From: Litoreibacter meonggei
Lineage (GTDB): Bacteria; Pseudomonadota; Alphaproteobacteria; Rhodobacterales; Rhodobacteraceae
Length of the DNA stretch: 64,000 bases
Assembly: GCF_003663885.1 (NCBI RefSeq)
Contig: NZ_RCCE01000002.1
Span: forward strand, 620,001-684,000
Direction of reading: 5' to 3'
Below, piece by piece: positions 55,468 through 64,000 of the stretch (the stretch's first letter is position 1; every line of letters begins with the position of its first letter). Both the position numbers and the translations under genes were made by a program. The notes below the pieces were generated by a model that searched no databases, had not been told where the DNA came from, and saw nothing but the letters and a program-made list of their open reading frames with translations.

Positions 55468-56972
55468 TAATCGGTAACCGCCTGTGGTTTCTTCAAGATG
55501 TTGCGCAGGAACATGGGAGCCACGAACCCTGCAATTGCTGCCACCCACAACCCGATCGCGATCGGGCTGGAGAACAGATATGTCACATCGCCATCCGACA
55601 GCGTCATGGCGCGGCGCAATGCGTCTTCCATGTTGCCGCCCAACAAGATGCCAAGGATCACCGGCACCGTCGGGATGTCGAGCTTACGCAGGATATACCC
55701 GAGTGCGCCGAAGCCCACCATCATCAGCAAGTCAAAGTAGCTGCCGGACAGCGAATAGATGCCGACGAAGGAGACCATCGTCACGCCGGGCAACAATATC
55801 CATGCGGGCACCATCAGAATTTTGACGAAGATTTTCACCATCGGCACGTTCATCAACAGCAGCACAATGTTGGCGATCAGTAGCGATGCGATCAGGCCCC
55901 AAACCACTTCGGGGCGGTCGGTGAACAGCGTCGGGCCAGGGGTGATGTTTAGCGTCATCAGCAGGGCCAGAAGCACCGCCGTGGTACCAGAGCCGGGAAC
56001 ACCAAGCGTCAGCATTGGCACCAGCGCCCCACCTGCGGCGGCGTTATTGCCCGCCTCCGGAGCCGCGACACCTTTGGGAACGCCCGTGCCAAATCCGCCC
56101 TTTTCACCGGCAATGGATTTCTCGGTCATATAGGCCATGAACGACCCCAACGACGCGCCCGCACCGGGCAAGATGCCCGCGATGAACCCCACGGCGGAGG
56201 AGCGCAGCATCGTCCATTTGGTTTCCCAAATGTCGGCCCATGGAATGCGGACCTTATCGAGCTTCACGCCGACAGCAGAGCCTTTGCCGTGACTTTCAAT
56301 GAAGAAGAACACTTCGGCGATAGCGAACAGCCCGACGATGGCTACAAGAAAATCAACCCCGTCATAGAGGTGCAGATTGCCGCCTGTCAGGCGCGGCAAG
56401 CCAGAGGACGAGTCCACGCCAATCGTTGCAATGCCAAGACCGATACAGGCCGCCAGTGCCGACTTGGCTTGGTTGTTGGAGGCCATGCCACCAAGGGTGC
56501 AGAACGCCAGAAGGTAGAGTGCAAAGTACTCGGCGGGGCCGAACAGAAATGCCACCCGCGCCAGCGACGGGGCCAGCAGCATCAAGCCGATGGTGGCCAG
56601 AAACGCGCCCACAAACGACGCCACTCCGGACAACACCAGCGCATCGCCTGCGCGGCCTTGTTTGGCCATGGGATAGCCGTCTAGCGTGGTCATCAGCGCG
56701 GGCTCGTCGCCCGGGATGTTCAGCAAGATCGACGATATCCGCCCGCCATACATCGCGCCGTAATAGACGGAGGTCATCAGCACTAAAGCGCTGGTGGCAT
56801 CAAGGCCAAGGGTAAAGGTGATTGGGATCAGGATCGCCACGCCGTTCGACGGGCCTAGGCCCGGAAGCGCACCAATGATAGTGCCAAGGAAGCAGCCACA
56901 GACCGCCAAAAACAGGGTGTAGGGCGACAAGGCTACACCAAAGCCAAGCGCGAGGTTGGATAGAATGTCCAT
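55467..56972 (-). CDS. tctA: tripartite tricarboxylate transporter, large permease TctA
   Basis: 501 residues with about ten to twelve helices. The two inverted TctA motifs are intact: GALPGLGPSNGVAILIP near residue 38 and GILPGAGASLGSFMAYMTEK near 265. With TctB and TctC it forms a secondary, binding-protein-dependent importer of citrate-like or other carboxylates. 1 base separates it from tctB. Confidence 0.95.
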   Translation of the reverse strand: MDILSNLALGFGVALSPYTLFLAVCGCFLGTIIGALPGLGPSNGVAILIPITFTLGLDATSALVLMTSVYYGAMYGGRISSILLNIPGDEPALMTTLDGYPMAKQGRAGDALVLSGVASFVGAFLATIGLMLLAPSLARVAFLFGPAEYFALYLLAFCTLGGMASNNQAKSALAACIGLGIATIGVDSSSGLPRLTGGNLHLYDGVDFLVAIVGLFAIAEVFFFIESHGKGSAVGVKLDKVRIPWADIWETKWTMLRSSAVGFIAGILPGAGASLGSFMAYMTEKSIAGEKGGFGTGVPKGVAAPEAGNNAAAGGALVPMLTLGVPGSGTTAVLLALLMTLNITPGPTLFTDRPEVVWGLIASLLIANIVLLLMNVPMVKIFVKILMVPAWILLPGVTMVSFVGIYSLSGSYFDLLMMVGFGALGYILRKLDIPTVPVILGILLGGNMEDALRRAMTLSDGDVTYLFSSPIAIGLWVAAIAGFVAPMFLRNILKKPQAVTD

Positions 56973-56973
56973 A

Positions 56974-57462
56974 TCAGTGCCCCACGAATGGAATAAGAAT
57001 TGAGATCGCGTCCCACAGTTTCGCGGGCGTTGGGATGCGGTAGGCCACGATGTTGCCCAGTCCCAGCGCGAACTTGAACAGCACGAACAGACCCAGCGAC
57101 AGGCCGATGCCAGCCAACATGGCAGGTTTGGCGCGCGGCGAGATTTGGTAGCTCAGGATGCCCGCGGCGAAGATGGTCGGCAGAATGAACCCCAGCGGTT
57201 TTAGCAACACGGCGTAGATCGACAGCACAATCACGGCGACGCCCATGGATATCCACGACCCTGCGGCGGGCCAGTCAGGCTCCGGGTCCGGCTTGAACAC
57301 CATGAACAGCGAGGATATCGCCGCGACCGCCCCGATCAGCATCGGAAACAGTTTGGGCAAAAATTCACCCGAGAAAAAATTCGTCTGAATCTGAGTGGCG
57401 GCCGCGAGATACGCGACCGCCGTGATCAGAGTGACCAGACCAAATATCCGGTCAGAAGCCAT
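56974..57462 (-). CDS. tctB: tripartite tricarboxylate transporter, small permease TctB
   Basis: 162 residues with four helices, the usual TctB topology. The N-terminal helix (FGLVTLITAVAYLAAATQI) and GEFLPKLFPMLIGAVA are typical. Starts at the last base of the tctC stop (TAATG). Confidence 0.9.
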   Translation of the reverse strand: MASDRIFGLVTLITAVAYLAAATQIQTNFFSGEFLPKLFPMLIGAVAAISSLFMVFKPDPEPDWPAAGSWISMGVAVIVLSIYAVLLKPLGFILPTIFAAGILSYQISPRAKPAMLAGIGLSLGLFVLFKFALGLGNIVAYRIPTPAKLWDAISILIPFVGH

Positions 57463-58430
57463 TACTGGATAACTCCCAGTTCTTTGGACATCGCGTTAAT
57501 GTCGGCAACAAGCCCATCAACATAGCCTTGGAAATCGCCACCAACTTTGGTGAACGGTGCCAAGCCATTGTCCTTCATCGCCTGCGCCCACTCAGGGCTG
57601 TCAGCGACTTGCTGCAGCTTGCCGGCCCATTCGTCGAACTTCGCGTCGGAGATGCCTTTTGGCACGTAGAGACCACGCCAGTTCACTGCGACCACATCGT
57701 AGCCCTGCTCTTTCGCAGTTGGGATGTCGTCAAAGCCCGGCACACGCTCTTCGGTCAGAACCGCGATGACGCGGATGTCGCCATTGGACAGGAACGACAC
57801 GACTTCCGACATATCGCCGGTCATCGCTTGGGTGAAGCCACCAACGGTTTGCGTGATCGCATCTGCGCCGCCGTCAACACCGATGTATTTCACCTTGGTG
57901 ATGTCGGTGAAGCCGCCCTCTTTGAGGATCATCAGTGGTTTCAGGTGGTCAAACCCGCCCACGGCAGAGCCGCCAGCGAACGCCACAGAACCCGGATCGG
58001 CTTTGATTGCTTCGACCAGATCGCCCAGCGATTGGAACGGGCTGTCCGCTGCCACAACGATAACGCCCGGATCGGCACCAATGGCACCGACAAAGCGTAC
58101 TTGATCAGCGGTCATGCCAGCGTAGGCGTTTTGCGCCAGACGTGTGGTTGTGGCGGAAGATGCGGCAACAATCAGGTCGCCATCATCTGCCCGCTCGGAC
58201 ACCACGTGGTTGTAGGCGAGACCGCCGCCAGCACCCGGCATGTTGGTCACCTGAACAGGTGTGTCAACAGCCTTGATGTCATACATGATCTTGCCGATTT
58301 GACGGCAGGTGAAGTCCCAGCCACCGCCCGGATTTGCTGGCGCGATACATTCAGCAGCAGAGATTGCGGTCGTGGCCGTAAGGCCCAGAACGGCGCTCGT
58401 CATGAGCGCCTTAAAAAGACGATTTGTCAT
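57462..58430 (-). CDS. tctC: tripartite tricarboxylate transporter substrate-binding protein TctC
   Basis: 322 residues. Signal peptide (1 to about 26), then IAPANPGGGWDFTCRQIGK, NMPGAGGGLAYNHV and GVDGGADAITQTVGG, which are the TctC/Bug ligand-loop motifs. It captures the carboxylate in the periplasm. GGGAGGA before the ATG at 58430 fixes the start. First gene of the operon tctC-tctB-tctA-AtuA-DUF4387(-gntR). Its promoter region faces the tctD gene and holds a tandem repeat at 58490-58510. Confidence 0.94.
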   Translation of the reverse strand: MTNRLFKALMTSAVLGLTATTAISAAECIAPANPGGGWDFTCRQIGKIMYDIKAVDTPVQVTNMPGAGGGLAYNHVVSERADDGDLIVAASSATTTRLAQNAYAGMTADQVRFVGAIGADPGVIVVAADSPFQSLGDLVEAIKADPGSVAFAGGSAVGGFDHLKPLMILKEGGFTDITKVKYIGVDGGADAITQTVGGFTQAMTGDMSEVVSFLSNGDIRVIAVLTEERVPGFDDIPTAKEQGYDVVAVNWRGLYVPKGISDAKFDEWAGKLQQVADSPEWAQAMKDNGLAPFTKVGGDFQGYVDGLVADINAMSKELGVIQ

Positions 58431-58489
58431 AGATTCCTCCCATTTGACATGGCGGGTTTCCCCGCACATGGTCCCAGACAAACGCTGAA

Positions 58490-58510
58490 ACCTGACACGA
58501 ACCTGTCACG
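58490..58510 (+). promoter_or_regulatory. tandem ACCTGwCACG repeat between tctC and tctD
   Basis: ACCTGACACG (58490-58499) and ACCTGTCACG (58501-58510) repeat with an 11-bp period, the geometry of OmpR/PhoB-type response-regulator sites. It lies 23-43 bases before tctD and 60-80 bases before tctC on the other strand. Confidence 0.5.
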
Positions 58511-58532
58511 CCGCCCAAAAGGCATCAACCCC

Positions 58533-59198
58533 ATGCGCTATCTGCTGATCGAGGATAACCTGAAGCTTGCCGGTGCCGTGGTGGAGCGGTTGCAGCTGGA
58601 CGGCCATGCCGTGGATCACGCTGACCGACTGGACGCTGCGACTGCGTGCATGGATGTCGCTGATTACGACTTGATATTACTGGACATTATGCTGCCTGAC
58701 GGGGATGGGCGTGACTTTTTGCAACGCCAGCGCCGCGCCGAAAAACGCACACCGGTGATCGTGATCACCGCGCGGTCAGCCGTGTCTGATCGCATCTCCT
58801 TGCTGGATTTAGGCGCGGACGATTATATTACCAAGCCTTTCGATTTTGCAGAGCTTGAGGCCCGCTGTCGCGCCGTGTTGCGCCGCCAGGGGGGGGCTGC
58901 CGATAACCAAAAAACGTTTGAGGGGACGATTTTGAACCTGACCACCGGCGAGTTGCAGTTCGGTGATTCTTCCACCAACTTGCGCAACCGGGAGCTGCGC
59001 TTGCTGGAAGTATTTTTCGCGGCCCCCGGTCAGGTCTTTTCCAAATCCCACCTGATTGACCGGATGTTTTCCTTCTCGGATGAGGCATCGGAAAACGCCA
59101 TCGAGGTCTATGTTGCACGGCTGCGCAAACGGCTCGAAGGCTCTGGCGCGCGCATCGAAACTGTACGCGGCCTTGGCTACCGCATGATCGCCGCATGA
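58533..59198 (+). CDS. tctD: response regulator, OmpR/PhoB family (TctD-like)
   Basis: 221 residues. Receiver domain with acidic IEDN, phosphorylated Asp in LILLDIMLPDG (about residue 51), T in VITARS and K in YITKPFD; C-terminal winged helix with FSKSHLIDRMF and NAIEVYVARLRKRLEGSG...TVRGLGYRM. It is divergent from the tct operon and should activate it. The stop overlaps tctE (ATGA). Confidence 0.92.
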   Translation: MRYLLIEDNLKLAGAVVERLQLDGHAVDHADRLDAATACMDVADYDLILLDIMLPDGDGRDFLQRQRRAEKRTPVIVITARSAVSDRISLLDLGADDYITKPFDFAELEARCRAVLRRQGGAADNQKTFEGTILNLTTGELQFGDSSTNLRNRELRLLEVFFAAPGQVFSKSHLIDRMFSFSDEASENAIEVYVARLRKRLEGSGARIETVRGLGYRMIAA

Positions 59199-60568
59199 GG
59201 CAGCCCACCTCCATTCGCAAACGTCTGTTTTACCAGCTCGCCGCCGTGGCCGCGGTGTTATCGCTGGCCTTCGTTCTGGTGGTGCGCGGGGTCGCCTCGC
59301 AGGCCGCAGAGGGAACGCAGGACGATATTCTCGCGGCCTCTGCAACGGCCATCGCGGACAGCCTCAGCTCCGAGCAGGGAGAAGTCACGTTGGAGCTGCC
59401 CTACTCCGCCCTGTCTATGCTGGGTACGATCAACGAAGATCGCGTGTTCTATCGCGTGACGGTCAACAATGAGACCTTGACGGGATACGCGGACCTGCCT
59501 GTCACCAACGCACCGACCCGCCTTGATACCCCCGCCTTTTCGACAGAAATTTATCGCGGCGACGAGGTGCGTCTTACGTCCATTCTGCGCCGCGTCAGCA
59601 ACTCCGCCACGGGATCAAAAGTGGTGGTTACAGTCGCACAAACGCGCTCTGGCCTCGCGGCGATTACGCAACGCATCACGGTCACGGCCACGGGGGTTGG
59701 TTTGCTGTTCTTCCTGCTGGCCACCACGCTATCGCTGCTTGCTGCAACCTCCGCCTTGCGCCCGCTGAGCCGGATGACGGGCGCCGTGACGCGGCGTGGA
59801 CCTTCCGACCTGCGACCGGTGACCGAGGATACCCCTGCAGAATTGGCACCTTTGGTGGGCGCACTCAATTCCTTCATGGCGCGACTACGGTCGTCCCTGA
59901 CACGCACGGAAGATTTAATCACCGAGGCCGCCCACCGCGTACGCACGCCGCTGGCCACCGTGCGCACGCAAGCAGAAGTCACCCACCGCAAGCTCAATAA
60001 GCCGGAGCACAAACAAGCGATCCGTGACATGATCCGCGCGATTGACGAAAGCTCGCGATCTGCGGGGCAAATTCTGGATCACGCGATGGTTACTTTTCGC
60101 GCGGACAGTCTGGCGCTGGATCCGCTAGATTTGGCCGCGTTGATTACCGAAACCTGCGACCGCCTCGCCCCTACAGCGGACCTGAAGGATATCGCCCTGC
60201 TGCGCAAGTTGCCCGACGGTCCCGTGCCCTTCAAAGGTGACGGCATCATGTTACAGGCGGCGCTGCACAACATTCTGGACAATGCGATAAAGTATTCCCC
60301 TGAGGACAGCGACATCACCGTGCGCATCGAAGTCAATTCGGCCCTGCATCTGTCCATCACAGACCAGGGACGCGGCTTTGGGGATATGGATTTTGAAAGC
60401 CTCACCACACGCTACGCGCGCGGGGCAAATGTGGGGGATGTTGTGGGGTCCGGCCTTGGGCTGACCATCGCGGACGAAGTGGCCCGCGCCCATGGCGGGC
60501 GACTGGAATTGTCCCATAACAAGGAAGGACAAGGCGCATGCGTGTCGCTTATTTTGCCCTACGTCTGA
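59195..60568 (+). CDS. tctE: sensor histidine kinase (TctE-like)
   Basis: 457 residues. Two membrane helices (about 15-33 and 165-190) flank a periplasmic domain of about 130 residues; then HAMP-like linker, H-box AHRVRTPLATVRTQ (His about 250), N-box HNILDNAIKYSP, G1 DQGRGFGD and G2 GSGLGLTIADEVARAHGG. A complete membrane kinase partnered with the regulator upstream. Its last 31 bases overlap the solute-binding protein gene, so the three are co-translated. Confidence 0.92.
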   Translation: MRQPTSIRKRLFYQLAAVAAVLSLAFVLVVRGVASQAAEGTQDDILAASATAIADSLSSEQGEVTLELPYSALSMLGTINEDRVFYRVTVNNETLTGYADLPVTNAPTRLDTPAFSTEIYRGDEVRLTSILRRVSNSATGSKVVVTVAQTRSGLAAITQRITVTATGVGLLFFLLATTLSLLAATSALRPLSRMTGAVTRRGPSDLRPVTEDTPAELAPLVGALNSFMARLRSSLTRTEDLITEAAHRVRTPLATVRTQAEVTHRKLNKPEHKQAIRDMIRAIDESSRSAGQILDHAMVTFRADSLALDPLDLAALITETCDRLAPTADLKDIALLRKLPDGPVPFKGDGIMLQAALHNILDNAIKYSPEDSDITVRIEVNSALHLSITDQGRGFGDMDFESLTTRYARGANVGDVVGSGLGLTIADEVARAHGGRLELSHNKEGQGACVSLILPYV

Positions 60569-61584
60569 TCACCGCGCTGTCGATGTGGGCGGGAGCCGCG
60601 TCTGGCTTCGAAATTGAGGATCGCCAAATCTATAATGCGGCATCCGAGAGTTCGGTACTGCGCATCATCTCCACCGCAGACCGCGCGGTGTTCGAACCCA
60701 TCATCTTTGCATTTCAGCAGGCCAATCCGGGCATCTCGGTCGACTACACAATCACCGGCACCACTGACTTGATGAAAGCCATCTACGAAGAAAATGCGGC
60801 GTTTGATCTTGCGATATCCTCGGCGATGGATTTGCAGACCAAACTTGCCAATGACGGGTTCGCGCGGAGCTATTTACCGACAAACGCGGCCAGTTTGCCT
60901 GATTGGGCCATTTGGCGTGACCAACTGTTCGCCTTCACACAGGAACCAGCCGTGATGGTGGTTTCCGACACCTATTTCAGCCAAGGCGCGGCCCCGCAAA
61001 CCCGCGATGCATTGATCGCCTTGCTGCGCGCAAACCCCGAGAAATTCCGCGGGCGCATCGGCACCTACGACGTACGGCGGTCGGGCTTCGGGTATTTGAT
61101 GGCCACCCAAGACAGCCGCACCTCCGAGACCTTCTGGCGCCTGATGGAGGTCATGGGTCGCCTTGATGCACAGCTCTACTGCTGTTCTGGCGAGATGATC
61201 GCAGATGTGGCCTCCGGCAAGCTGGCACTGGCCTATAACGTGCTGGGCAGCTACGCCGCGTCGGAACTGGCGACGACAGACGGTTTCCAGATTGTCGAGC
61301 TGACCGACTTCGTCAACGTCATGCTGCGCACGGTACTGATCCCCTCAAATGCTACGAATGTGGACGACGCGCAGGCGATGGTCGATTTCTTGACCGCATT
61401 GCGAACGCGGCCCGATCTGGTGGCGGCGTCGGGCCTGCCGCCTGTGGATGCCACCGCGCTGCAAGATAACCCCGCGCTGCGTCCGATCCGGTTCGGTCCG
61501 GGATTACTGGTGTTCCTTGATCAGTTGAAAGAAAGCAAATTCCTGCGCAGCTGGGAGAACTCGATCGTGCAGGAAACGCCCTAG
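60538..61584 (+). CDS. periplasmic solute-binding protein co-encoded with the TctDE system
   Basis: 348 residues. Signal peptide (1 to about 22, GAASG-FE), then an ABC-type (Fe3+/polyamine-like) binding fold: LRIISTADRAVFEPIIFAFQQANPGISVDY, AFDLAISSAMDLQTKLANDG, GRIGTYDVRRSGFGYL, GKLALAYNVLGSYAASE. There is no ABC permease nearby, so it more likely presents a ligand to the TctE sensor than feeds a transporter. AAGGAAGG precedes the ATG. It converges with the aspartate dehydrogenase gene with a 4-base overlap. Confidence 0.85.
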   Translation: MRVAYFALRLITALSMWAGAASGFEIEDRQIYNAASESSVLRIISTADRAVFEPIIFAFQQANPGISVDYTITGTTDLMKAIYEENAAFDLAISSAMDLQTKLANDGFARSYLPTNAASLPDWAIWRDQLFAFTQEPAVMVVSDTYFSQGAAPQTRDALIALLRANPEKFRGRIGTYDVRRSGFGYLMATQDSRTSETFWRLMEVMGRLDAQLYCCSGEMIADVASGKLALAYNVLGSYAASELATTDGFQIVELTDFVNVMLRTVLIPSNATNVDDAQAMVDFLTALRTRPDLVAASGLPPVDATALQDNPALRPIRFGPGLLVFLDQLKESKFLRSWENSIVQETP

Positions 61585-62363
61585 GCGAAGCGGATCGTTG
61601 AAGACCGTTCGCGCACCGCCGCCACCACGCTCATTGCTGCAAGCGCCGAGCTGCGCGGGTTCGTGGGCAGGCCCTTACCGGTGATCGTAAAGGTCAACTC
61701 TCCGAATGCGCCTTGGGCGGTAATCTCATGCGTGTTCCCTTTTGCCTCGGGGTCCGCAATCAGCGACACACTGGTGTCGTCCAAACCAACCCCAGCCAAG
61801 GCCACCGCCGCTGCCACGTTGGCGTTTTTGGGATACTGCAACGCCGCCTGCCGCGCGGAACCGGTGAAATGCGCGACGGCCTCGGTCAACGGATTGGACA
61901 GATCCACGACCTCCTCCGCCGGAGAGCCGCGCCAGCCTTCGGGTGGCTTACGGCCGGTGTAGGTCACGCGTTCCAGTTCACCTACGCGCGCGCCGCGCAG
62001 GGCATCGAGCGCCCCGATCGCGCCGTTTGCTAAATGCAGTTTGCTACCGCCCTGTGCAGCCGCATCTGTTAGCTTTTTGGCAATGTCGTCGTCGGCCAAT
62101 GCGCCAATCGACACAGTCAGAACGTCTATACCCCGCGCCAGTGCGGTCGGGCCGTGTTCTGCCAATCCGGCATGCCCCGAACAGTCGATCAGCAAGGTTG
62201 TGCCATCGGGCAAGTCTTGGGCAGAACCGACACAAGCCAACCCCGTCTCGGCCTGTACCTCCGTCAGCCGTGCGGGGCGTGTCAGGATTGTGGTGATCTG
62301 GCCGTCGGTGTGCGCCCTCACGTAGTTGCCGATCGCTCCCGTGCCCAAAATTGCTATGCTCAT
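61581..62363 (-). CDS. aspartate dehydrogenase (NadX-like)
   Basis: 260 residues. Rossmann loop IAILGTGAIGNYV, LIDCSGHAGLAEHGP, LANGAIGALDAL and YPKNANVAAAVALAGVGLDDT with the catalytic His later in GNTHEI are the L-aspartate dehydrogenase signatures. It interconverts aspartate and iminoaspartate/oxaloacetate, feeding NAD synthesis or aspartate breakdown. The second ATG (62363) gives the family start. Overlaps the preceding convergent gene by 4 bases. Confidence 0.88.
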   Translation of the reverse strand: MSIAILGTGAIGNYVRAHTDGQITTILTRPARLTEVQAETGLACVGSAQDLPDGTTLLIDCSGHAGLAEHGPTALARGIDVLTVSIGALADDDIAKKLTDAAAQGGSKLHLANGAIGALDALRGARVGELERVTYTGRKPPEGWRGSPAEEVVDLSNPLTEAVAHFTGSARQAALQYPKNANVAAAVALAGVGLDDTSVSLIADPEAKGNTHEITAQGAFGELTFTITGKGLPTNPRSSALAAMSVVAAVRERSSTIRFA

Positions 62364-62490
62364 GACAGTCCCCATTTGTTTATTTCGCTCACGATAGCGG
62401 GCCAGTCGCCGCGCCGCCAGTTTCTGTTTGGCAGGTCGGGTCAGACATGGTGAAATGCCGTGAGCTAATCATTCAGGACACCCACGTTTC

Positions 62491-64000
62491 ATGCCATCCC
62501 GCCCCACCTATATCGGTCGCCCCCAGCAAGACCGACGCGCTGACAGCGCGCTGAAAGGCAAGCGGACTTATGTGGCGGACGTCGCGTTGCCGGATGGGCT
62601 GGACATAGCGTTCGTTCGCAGTCCGGTGGCGTTCGGGAGCATTACCGAGTTGGACATATCCGAGGCATTGGGCATCGACGGTGTTGTTGCGGCGCATACC
62701 GGCGCGGACGTGGCGGCCTTGGGCAAGTTATCCGTCAATCCGGTGATCGAAATACTCGCCTCCATGCCCTACCCGATCCTTGCCCAAGGGGAGGTGCAGG
62801 CGGTTGGCCAACCGGTTGCCGCAGTTTTGGCGTCCGGCGCGTCTCAAGCGTTAGACGGCTGCGAGTCGATCGTTCTGGATATTGACGACAGCGGCCAGCC
62901 GCCCGTACCCAAGACTGTGGCAAAGCAGGTCTGGAGCACCGGTGACGCTACTGGTGTTTTTGCCGATGCCGACATCATTGTGGAGTGCCAGTTGCAGCAC
63001 CCGCGCCTTGCCCCGTCGCCTATGGAGCCGCGCGGGATTGCAGTACGTTATGAGCCTGAGACAGGCTGCGTGACCATTTGGCACTCCACGCAGACGCCGC
63101 ATCGGACGCGCACTGAGCTGGCGTCGATTTTGAGCATCTCACCAGAACGTATCCGCGTCATTGCGGACTGTGTTGGCGGGGCGTTTGGGATGAAAGCGTC
63201 GCTCTATCCCGAGGAGGTGTTCACCGTATGGGCCGCGTTCGAACACAAACGCAGCACGCGGTGGATTGCATCGAGGTCAGAGGATTTTCTGTCGGCCACG
63301 CACGGGCGAGGTGTGGCCAGTTTTGGGCGATTAGCACTGTCGAAAGATGGCGACTTCTTAGCGTTAGAGGCCAACACGCAAGCCCCTGTCGGGCGGTGGC
63401 TGCCCAATAGCGGATTGATCACGGCGTGGAACGCCGCGCGGGTATTGCCCAGTGGATATTTGGTGCCAACCGTGGAGATCGAGACGCAAGCCATCGCGCA
63501 GAATCTTGGCCCCACGGGCATCTATCGCGGAGCTGGACGACCGGAGGCCAATTGCTTGATGGAGCGGTTGGTGGATAAAGCCGCGCGCGCCTTGGAGGTT
63601 GATCCTTTGGAGCTACGCCAGCGCAATTTGATCCCAACAAGCGCCCTCCCGATGGCAACCGCGACGGGTAATCTTCTGGACTCGGGAGATTATGCCCATG
63701 CGTTGGAGTTACTTCGAGAGCATGGGGACTATGATGCGGCCTTGAGGACGCGCGAGGCCCGCAGAGCGGACGGTGTGTTAGCAGGCGTGGGCGTGGCATT
63801 CTATTTGGAACCGTCCGGCAACGGCTGGGAGACTGCCGATGTGACGATGCACGTGGACGGCAAGGTCGAGGTTGCCAGCGGGAGCTCCAGCCAAGGACAC
63901 GGGCGGGAAACCGCGCTGGCCCAGATCGCGGCGGATGTGCTGGGGATGGAGTTGGCTAATATCGACGTGCGTTGCGGAGATACTGCGACCTGTCCCGCTG
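62491..64000 (+). CDS. xanthine dehydrogenase family molybdopterin-binding subunit, N-terminal part
   Basis: 503 codons are open from the ATG at 62491 to the right edge, so the gene is cut (family length ~750-800). N-terminal GRPQQDRRADSALKGKRTYVADVALPDGL and FVRSP form the a/b hammerhead domain; SPMEPRGIAV, DCVGGAFGMK, GIYRGAGRPEANCLMERLVDKAA and SSSQGHGRETALAQIAADVLG are molybdenum-cofactor-domain motifs. The AYRCSFR loop of form I CO dehydrogenase is absent. No 2Fe-2S or FAD subunit gene lies upstream, so any partners are downstream of the window. Substrate unknown. Confidence 0.9.
   Translation, partial: MPSRPTYIGRPQQDRRADSALKGKRTYVADVALPDGLDIAFVRSPVAFGSITELDISEALGIDGVVAAHTGADVAALGKLSVNPVIEILASMPYPILAQGEVQAVGQPVAAVLASGASQALDGCESIVLDIDDSGQPPVPKTVAKQVWSTGDATGVFADADIIVECQLQHPRLAPSPMEPRGIAVRYEPETGCVTIWHSTQTPHRTRTELASILSISPERIRVIADCVGGAFGMKASLYPEEVFTVWAAFEHKRSTRWIASRSEDFLSATHGRGVASFGRLALSKDGDFLALEANTQAPVGRWLPNSGLITAWNAARVLPSGYLVPTVEIETQAIAQNLGPTGIYRGAGRPEANCLMERLVDKAARALEVDPLELRQRNLIPTSALPMATATGNLLDSGDYAHALELLREHGDYDAALRTREARRADGVLAGVGVAFYLEPSGNGWETADVTMHVDGKVEVASGSSSQGHGRETALAQIAADVLGMELANIDVRCGDTATCPA

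Overview
The window reads as a chromosomal segment of a marine Rhodobacterales (Roseobacter-group) alphaproteobacterium. The grounds are the interleaved sdh/suc/mdh order, a dispersed ethylmalonyl-CoA pathway (crotonyl-CoA carboxylase/reductase, ethylmalonyl-CoA mutase, mesaconyl-CoA hydratase, malyl-CoA thioesterase-type lyase), a luxR-luxI pair, VPLPA-CTERM proteins, TIGR02186/TauE neighbours and CtrA-type boxes. No rRNA, tRNA, insertion sequence, prophage or CRISPR array was seen. Genus cannot be fixed from the sequence alone.

Layout. 1-2.5 kb: end of a branched-chain aminotransferase, a UspA protein, an Nfu Fe-S carrier, tsaB and rimI. 2.7-7.7 kb: a BMP/nucleoside-type ABC importer with an NTF2-like gene inside it. 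7.8-9.5 kb: TauE/SafE exporter plus TIGR02186 protein. 9.5-12.7 kb (minus strand): small ORF, luxR, luxI, RecD-like helicase. 12.8-18.6 kb: ccr, a PlsB-like acyltransferase and a DUF4239 protein on the minus strand, then ecm divergently. 18.7-23.6 kb: desaturase, purine nucleoside phosphorylase, aldo/keto reductase, acyltransferase 3, a secreted DUF1194 protein. 23.6-29.1 kb (minus): sdhC-D-A, five small genes (four lipoproteins and an FkbM methyltransferase), sdhB. 29.2-32.6 kb (minus): DUF1194 protein, then the mcl2-nnrU-DUF1737-mch operon. 32.7-42.5 kb: a second TauE protein, mdh, then an accessory stretch (DUF454, SRPBCC, aldo/keto reductase with AraC regulator, sulfotransferase with LysR regulator, glycosyltransferase, VPLPA-CTERM protein). 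42.8-53.0 kb: sucC-sucD-two small genes-sucA-sucB-two small genes-lpd. 53.1-61.6 kb: gntR, DUF4387, AtuA-like, tctA-tctB-tctC on the minus strand facing a TctD/TctE two-component system with its own solute-binding protein. 61.6-64 kb: aspartate dehydrogenase and the start of a molybdenum hydroxylase large subunit.

How it works together. Most of the window is central carbon metabolism: acetyl-CoA assimilation through the ethylmalonyl-CoA pathway (ccr, ecm, mch, mcl2) feeds glyoxylate/malate and succinyl-CoA into the TCA enzymes encoded beside it (suc, sdh, mdh, lpd), and a tripartite tricarboxylate importer would supply carboxylates. Two sets of shared non-coding motifs tie the blocks together: (1) paired TGTGATCACA-type palindromes with identical 21-bp spacing upstream of both sdhC and sucC, and a single copy in front of the gntR gene; (2) a TTGCCGCA-n-TGCGGCAA-type palindrome upstream of the mcl2 operon, with related copies before mdh and ecm. 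CtrA-type boxes (TTAA-N7-TTAA) precede the lux cluster and the DUF1194 gene. These motif regulons, and the lipoprotein/FkbM cassette inside the sdh operon, are the most interesting unexplained parts. All functional calls come from reading protein motifs and gene context; no database search was run.
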